From NCBI RefSeq assembly GCF_030718205.1, contig NZ_JAUZQF010000002.1, forward strand, positions 496,001 through 560,000: a stretch of 64,000 nucleotides of DNA, written 5' to 3'. Shown here piece after piece: positions 63,285-64,000 of the stretch. The notes under the pieces are model-generated. The model was given only the letters and a program-made list of their open reading frames with translations, had not been told where the DNA came from and made no database searches. The stretch is from Nonomuraea turcica. Its GTDB lineage: Bacteria; Actinomycetota; Actinomycetes; Streptosporangiales; Streptosporangiaceae. Position numbers and translations under genes: made by a program. Numbering within the stretch: position 1 is the stretch's first letter; every line of letters begins with the position of its first letter.

Positions 63285-64000
63285 TGATCGTCCTGCCCCG
63301 GCACGTGGTGACAGTGCGCCGTGTCATGGCCTACCGGCGGCGGAACGTCCAGCGAGGGGTTGCGGTCGAAGAACCCGGCGGGCTTGAGGGTGAAGCCGAC
63401 GTACTCGCACGGCATGATCGGCCAGTCTTCCGGGCGGGGCAGGTGGGAGGTGCCGAACGTGTGCCACAGCACGACGTCGGTGTTCACCAGGTCTCGCTCC
63501 TGCTTGACCCACTCCCCGATCCCGTCCCCGGGATGCTGGTTCGGGTAGTCGCCGGCGGGGTGCAGCTCGTCGGGGCTGTAGCGGGTCACCCACAGGTGTG
63601 CCCGGGCGAACTCCGCGCGACGGGCCAGGTCGCTCTCCGGGGCCGCGAGCAGCGTGGGGCCGGCGAAGGGCACCAGCTTGTACGCCACCGGCTGCCCGAG
63701 ACGGTTCCGCACCTCGGGGTTGACGATCTTCCAGGTGCGGGCCGCGAGAGGATCGCACATGCGCCGCCCGTCCCGCTCGTTCTCGATCCAGGTCTGCCGG
63801 GCCACGATCGCGTTGCCGTGAGGATTGTCCGGCCCGACAGGGAGACCGACGGCGTCGACCTCGACGACGGAGTTCCGCGGGCCGTCGACCTCCATGTCCA
63901 GACGCATGTTGAACAGGTGCTGGTGGTTGGGCGCGTCCAGCTGCGGCGCGACAAGGGTTCCGTATCCGGGAACCTCCCCCGGGGCGATCGCGCGTGTTTG
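63281..64000 (-). CDS. Copper-containing primary-amine oxidase, C-terminal part (runs off right edge)
   Basis: About 239 C-terminal residues are visible. The copper ligands are present: the HxH pair in APNHQHLFNMRLD and the distal His in FGTSHLPRPEDWP. The C-terminus CEYVGFTLKPAGFFDRNP is diagnostic for copper/topaquinone amine oxidases. The TPQ-forming NYD/E motif lies beyond the window. The enzyme deaminates primary amines (e.g. phenylethylamine, tyramine) to aldehydes with release of ammonia and hydrogen peroxide. It is the first gene seen of the operon, so an amine is likely the entry substrate. Confidence 0.93.
   Translation of the reverse strand, partial: QTRAIAPGEVPGYGTLVAPQLDAPNHQHLFNMRLDMEVDGPRNSVVEVDAVGLPVGPDNPHGNAIVARQTWIENERDGRRMCDPLAARTWKIVNPEVRNRLGQPVAYKLVPFAGPTLLAAPESDLARRAEFARAHLWVTRYSPDELHPAGDYPNQHPGDGIGEWVKQERDLVNTDVVLWHTFGTSHLPRPEDWPIMPCEYVGFTLKPAGFFDRNPSLDVPPPVGHDTAHCHHVPGQDDQ

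Overview
The DNA is very GC-rich, genes are tightly packed with many 4-bp start/stop overlaps, GTG starts are common, and secreted enzymes carry ricin-type (CBM13) lectin tails. This points to a filamentous actinomycete. Streptosporangiales such as Nonomuraea is a reasonable guess, but it is an inference from gene content only.

Layout. (1) 1-299: start of a DUF998-type membrane protein running off the left edge. (2) 480-23156: a secretome island for plant polysaccharide. A leftward set encodes a beta-helix protein, a PQQ-type sugar dehydrogenase, a ThuA-DUF1080 protein and a ThuA-dehydrogenase fusion. A FadR/GntR regulator follows. Then come a GH54 arabinofuranosidase, a CE1-type esterase, a GH95 enzyme, an SGNH esterase and a GH39-like hydrolase. 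Seven of these nine exoenzymes share near-identical lectin cassettes; the GH39-like enzyme has a diverged copy and GH95 a different lectin. (3) 23361-34289: two sugar ABC importers in one leftward run (a YtfQRT/YjfF-like set and a Frc-like set), a Gfo/Idh/MocA oxidoreductase, a DeoR regulator and a rhamnulokinase-like kinase. (4) 34663-40802: a CoA-transferase, a CitE-type lyase, a LysR regulator, a CitMHS transporter and a secreted CocE/NonD hydrolase. (5) 41370-46293: a LacI regulator, an MBL-fold hydrolase, and an amino-acid binding protein, permease and gamma-glutamyltransferase without an ATPase. (6) 46333-54541: a MalY-like aminotransferase, a full Liv importer whose binding protein is circularly permuted, and a divergent LysR. 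(7) 54685-64000: a nine-gene leftward operon from a copper amine oxidase through a ThDP enzyme, aldehyde dehydrogenase, SDR, BNR propeller, VOC protein, AA_synth protein and alpha/beta hydrolase to an FAD hydroxylase. It looks like a catabolic route for an amine, probably aromatic or heteroaromatic.

How it fits together. Regions 2 and 3 read as one programme: lectin-anchored depolymerases, esterases and sugar dehydrogenases act outside the cell, and importers plus a kinase take up the released (possibly furanose, deoxy or keto) sugars. Shared inverted repeats and promoters in front of the GH54, esterase and GH39-like genes suggest co-regulation. Regions 4 to 7 are separate organic-acid, peptide/amino-acid and amine modules, each with its own regulator.

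Strongest unusual observations: the circularly permuted LivK-type binding protein (47661-48995); the secreted ThuA / DUF1080 / sugar-dehydrogenase set, which could be an extracellular keto-sugar system; the homogenised lectin cassettes; and the amine-oxidase operon with an SDR lacking the catalytic YxxxK.
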